From positions 1 through 7,037 of the forward strand of contig CALJEO010000027.1 in NCBI GenBank assembly GCA_938073845.1: 7,037 bases of DNA. The letters run 5' to 3'. The notes under the pieces were generated by a model. It saw nothing but the letters and a program-made list of their open reading frames with translations, had not been told where the DNA came from and searched no databases. A program made the position numbers and the translations under genes. Positions within the stretch are counted from its first letter, which is position 1, and every line of letters begins with the position of its first letter. Source of the stretch: an uncultured archaeon. GTDB taxonomy: Archaea > Korarchaeota > Korarchaeia > Korarchaeales > Korarchaeaceae. Shown here one piece after another: positions 5,227 through 7,037 of this stretch.

Positions 5227-6105
5227 TTAGCGGCGCTCCTCGGAGAGATCCCTCCTCCTGAACAACGCTACTATGATTGCGGAGATAGCGAGGGATGATA
5301 TTCCCAGGAGGCCCATGCCTCCGTAAAGCTCGTTCTCAACACCCTTCATCCTAGTTGAGTATACAGTGAGCCCCCAGATAGCGTTCAAGCAACCATGCAT
5401 TGAGACGGCTGGCAATATGCTCTCCGATTCCCTCGTCAGCTTCAGCATAGTGGCTGAGAGTGCCGTACAGAAGAGCACGAAAAGGGGTATTCCGCGGGCC
5501 CTCAGCAGGGGGTAGTTGTGGCCCAGAAGGGCTATGGCAGTTGAGTGCCACAGGCCCCAGATGAGGCCTATCTTAAGGACGTTCCTCAGATTGAACTCCC
5601 AACCCAGGAGCCTGAACAGGTAGCCTCTCCAACCTATCTCCTCCCCTAGGGAGAAAATCGAGTTTATGGTTAGGGCGATCGGATACGAGGATAGGATGTT
5701 CACTAGAAGGATGACCCTAGCAAACTCCTTCGTAACGAGCCCTCCGCTGCCCTCCACGATCAGATCTAGGAAGTTATCTATATCCACCAGGTTTAGGGGA
5801 AAGGCTATTAAGAAGAAGAATCCAGCTGCTAAGTAAACAAGGAGGGGAGAGAGAAGGAAATACTTCAGAGATTTCCTTCCCAAGTTCAGGTAGCTGATCA
5901 TCGATCGCTTAACACTCTCTCCAGTCAGGAGTAACGATATTACCGCTCCTAAGGCTGGTGCGTACATCCTAGCGAGTCCCCAGAGCATAGCATATACCTG
6001 AGCCTCTATCCGGCTCACCTGCTGGTAATACGAGTAGAAGATGAGGTCCAGTAGGGCAGCGAGTCCGAAGGATGAGATGAGGAATGAGATCAGCCCCTTC
6101 CTCAT
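5227..6105 (-). CDS. CPBP family intramembrane metalloprotease
   Basis: 292 residues from the ATG at 6105, with about eight hydrophobic segments. It carries the three CPBP (Abi, PF02517) motifs inside membrane helices: GEEIGWRGYLF with E155, E156 and R160; WGLWH ending in H187; and HGCLN with H237 and N241. By family knowledge these residues form the active site of membrane proteases related to Rce1, which cleave CAAX-type or other membrane proteins; bacterial relatives serve in bacteriocin immunity. The natural substrate is unknown. The frame extends upstream to a GTG at 6126, but a TATA-like box at 6128-6138 lies 23-33 bases before 6105 and almost touches 6126, so the ATG is the better start. 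The C-terminus is basic and charged, after a last helix near 268-282. It converges on surface protein copy 2 with a 46-base gap and diverges from the broken ATPase gene. It could process nearby membrane-anchored proteins, but that is speculation. Confidence 0.88.
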   Translation of the reverse strand: MRKGLISFLISSFGLAALLDLIFYSYYQQVSRIEAQVYAMLWGLARMYAPALGAVISLLLTGESVKRSMISYLNLGRKSLKYFLLSPLLVYLAAGFFFLIAFPLNLVDIDNFLDLIVEGSGGLVTKEFARVILLVNILSSYPIALTINSIFSLGEEIGWRGYLFRLLGWEFNLRNVLKIGLIWGLWHSTAIALLGHNYPLLRARGIPLFVLFCTALSATMLKLTRESESILPAVSMHGCLNAIWGLTVYSTRMKGVENELYGGMGLLGISSLAISAIIVALFRRRDLSEERR

Positions 6106-6127
6106 GCGATGCCGGAGGCCGCTCACC

Positions 6128-6138
6128 TTAAAAACTTT
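6128..6138 (-). promoter_or_regulatory. TATA-like box for the CPBP protease gene
   Basis: The minus strand reads AAAGTTTTTAA, centred about 28 bases before the ATG at 6105. It supports a leaderless start at 6105 and argues against the upstream in-frame GTG at 6126, which would lie only 2 bases from the box. Confidence 0.6.
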
Positions 6139-6218
6139 GGGATGGAACTTCTTGAGGATCTAAGTCAAACAGTAAACGAGTCCCAACAGAGATCGGCTGC
6201 TCAGCGATGCTCAACTAA

Positions 6219-7037
6219 GTGTACTTCTCGCCCACCGTGAAGACTAGAAGGGGACTTCTTCGATATGGAGAGGGAGCTCGAGTCCCTGAAGAGTGAACTA
6301 TTGGATCCAAAAGAATGATAGTTGTGAAAGGAATAAGGAGAGTAGGAAAGTCCTCTTTGATGAGGGTAGCTCTCAACGAGGTCGAGATGCCTCACCTACT
6401 CATAGACCTGAGGTCAGCGGGTCCCCTAACACCTGAGGCCTTCTATGATTACTTCTCAGCGGAGATCAGCAGGTTCCTGGCGGATAGGGGCCTCAGGAGA
6501 ATCCTCTCCCGCATAAGAGTGGTGGAGGTACCTGGTCTGAGGCTGGAGTTCAGCGAGAGGAGGATAGGTGTGATAGGTAAGGTCCTCCAGGAGCTGAGGC
6601 CTCCGGGAGGCAGATCATACTGCCCTGGATGAAGCTCAGGAGCTTAGGAACGTCAGAGGATTCGATGAAATACTAGCTTACGTTTACGATCATTTGAGGG
6701 GTTTGAAGCTTCTCTTAGCCGGCTCTGAAGTTGGTCTCCTGGATAAGTTCATCGGGATTGGGAACCCTAAGGCTCCCCTCCTTGGGAGAGCCTTCGCTGA
6801 GATAACGCTGGAGAGGCTACCGGCTGAGAGATCACTCGAGTTCCCGAGGGCGGGGTTCCAGCAAGCTGGCCTTAGGGTTCCTGAGGATGAGATATCACAA
6901 GCGGTATCTGGGCTGGATGGTATCATCGGCTGGCTGACGTTCTACGGTTACCTAAGGAGCAAGGGTGATCCTAATGCTTTGGAGTGGGGCTTTGGATGAG
7001 GGAGCTAGGATTATGGCGAGCGAGTTCAGCTACTTCC
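6219..7037 (+). pseudogene. Archaeal ATPase, PF01637 family (frameshifted, runs off the window)
   Basis: Joined across frames this is a near-complete archaeal-type AAA ATPase. GTG at 6219 gives YFSPTVKTRR. An extra base in GGGG at 6250-6253 leads to FFDMERELESLKSELLDPK. A missing A at 6309-6312 leads to RMIVVKGIRRVGKSSLMRVA (Walker A, GIRRVGKSS). This frame runs to ELRPPGG near 6608. One or two small deletions at 6608-6624 lead through QIIL to ALDEAQELRN (Walker B, DE). The next frame includes LLLAGSEVGLL and the family-typical GLDGIIGWLTFYGYL. A last shift in the TGGGG at 6983-6987 leads to ALDEGARIMASEFSYF at the window edge. The order and motifs match PF01637, whose members form large, rapidly changing families in thermophilic archaea; the cellular role is mostly unknown. 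About five indels, several in base runs, make it a pseudogene or a stretch of poor sequence. Open frames 6315-6632 and 6694-6999 are pieces of it, not separate genes. Confidence 0.85.

Noticed and set aside
6106..6126. GTG at 6126 as start of the CPBP protease
   Set aside because: It nearly abuts the TATA-like box at 6128-6138; the ATG at 6105 has the correct spacing.
1..7037. CRISPR array, tRNA, rRNA or intact transposase
   Set aside because: No regularly spaced repeats, cloverleaf-like sequence or transposase motifs were found by reading the window; small RNAs cannot be excluded without computation.

Overview
The window looks like a piece of a thermophilic archaeal chromosome. Arg is mostly AGG/AGA. 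T-rich TATA-like boxes sit about 22-30 bases upstream of start codons, with little room for a leader. The families present (HEPN/nucleotidyltransferase pair, PF01637 archaeal ATPase, Thr-rich membrane-anchored surface protein) are typical of Thermoproteota/TACK archaea. I cannot name the genus from the sequence alone.

Layout. (1) 1-468, minus: N-terminal 156 residues of a DDAH/amidinotransferase-fold guanidine hydrolase, cut by the window edge. (2) 542-1519, plus: a complete 325-residue secreted surface protein with signal peptide, two beta-rich domains, Thr stalk and C-terminal membrane anchor, transcribed divergently from gene 1. (3) About 1520-3139: no intact gene. It holds plus-strand coding debris, including at least one frameshifted protein remnant of unknown family and an imperfect inverted repeat. 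(4) 3140-3897, minus: an intact overlapping HEPN plus minimal nucleotidyltransferase pair, a toxin-antitoxin type module. (5) 4231-5180, plus: a second, broken copy of the surface protein, with a decayed signal-peptide region, a frameshift best placed at an eight-G run, and a stop/frameshift in the Thr stalk. (6) 5227-6105, minus: an intact CPBP-family intramembrane protease. (7) 6219-7037, plus: a PF01637 archaeal ATPase broken by about five small indels and running off the window.

The region is a patchwork of three intact genes, one partial gene and at least three decayed ones, as expected of a fast-changing accessory region. The most informative signal is the surface-protein pair. The two copies have diverged strongly in the beta domains but are almost identical at DNA level over the last Asp-Pro segment, Thr stalk and membrane anchor. 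This suggests gene conversion of the anchoring tail. The HEPN/nucleotidyltransferase pair lies between the two copies. I see no evidence that the genes form one new system, and I found no CRISPR array, tRNA, rRNA or intact transposase.
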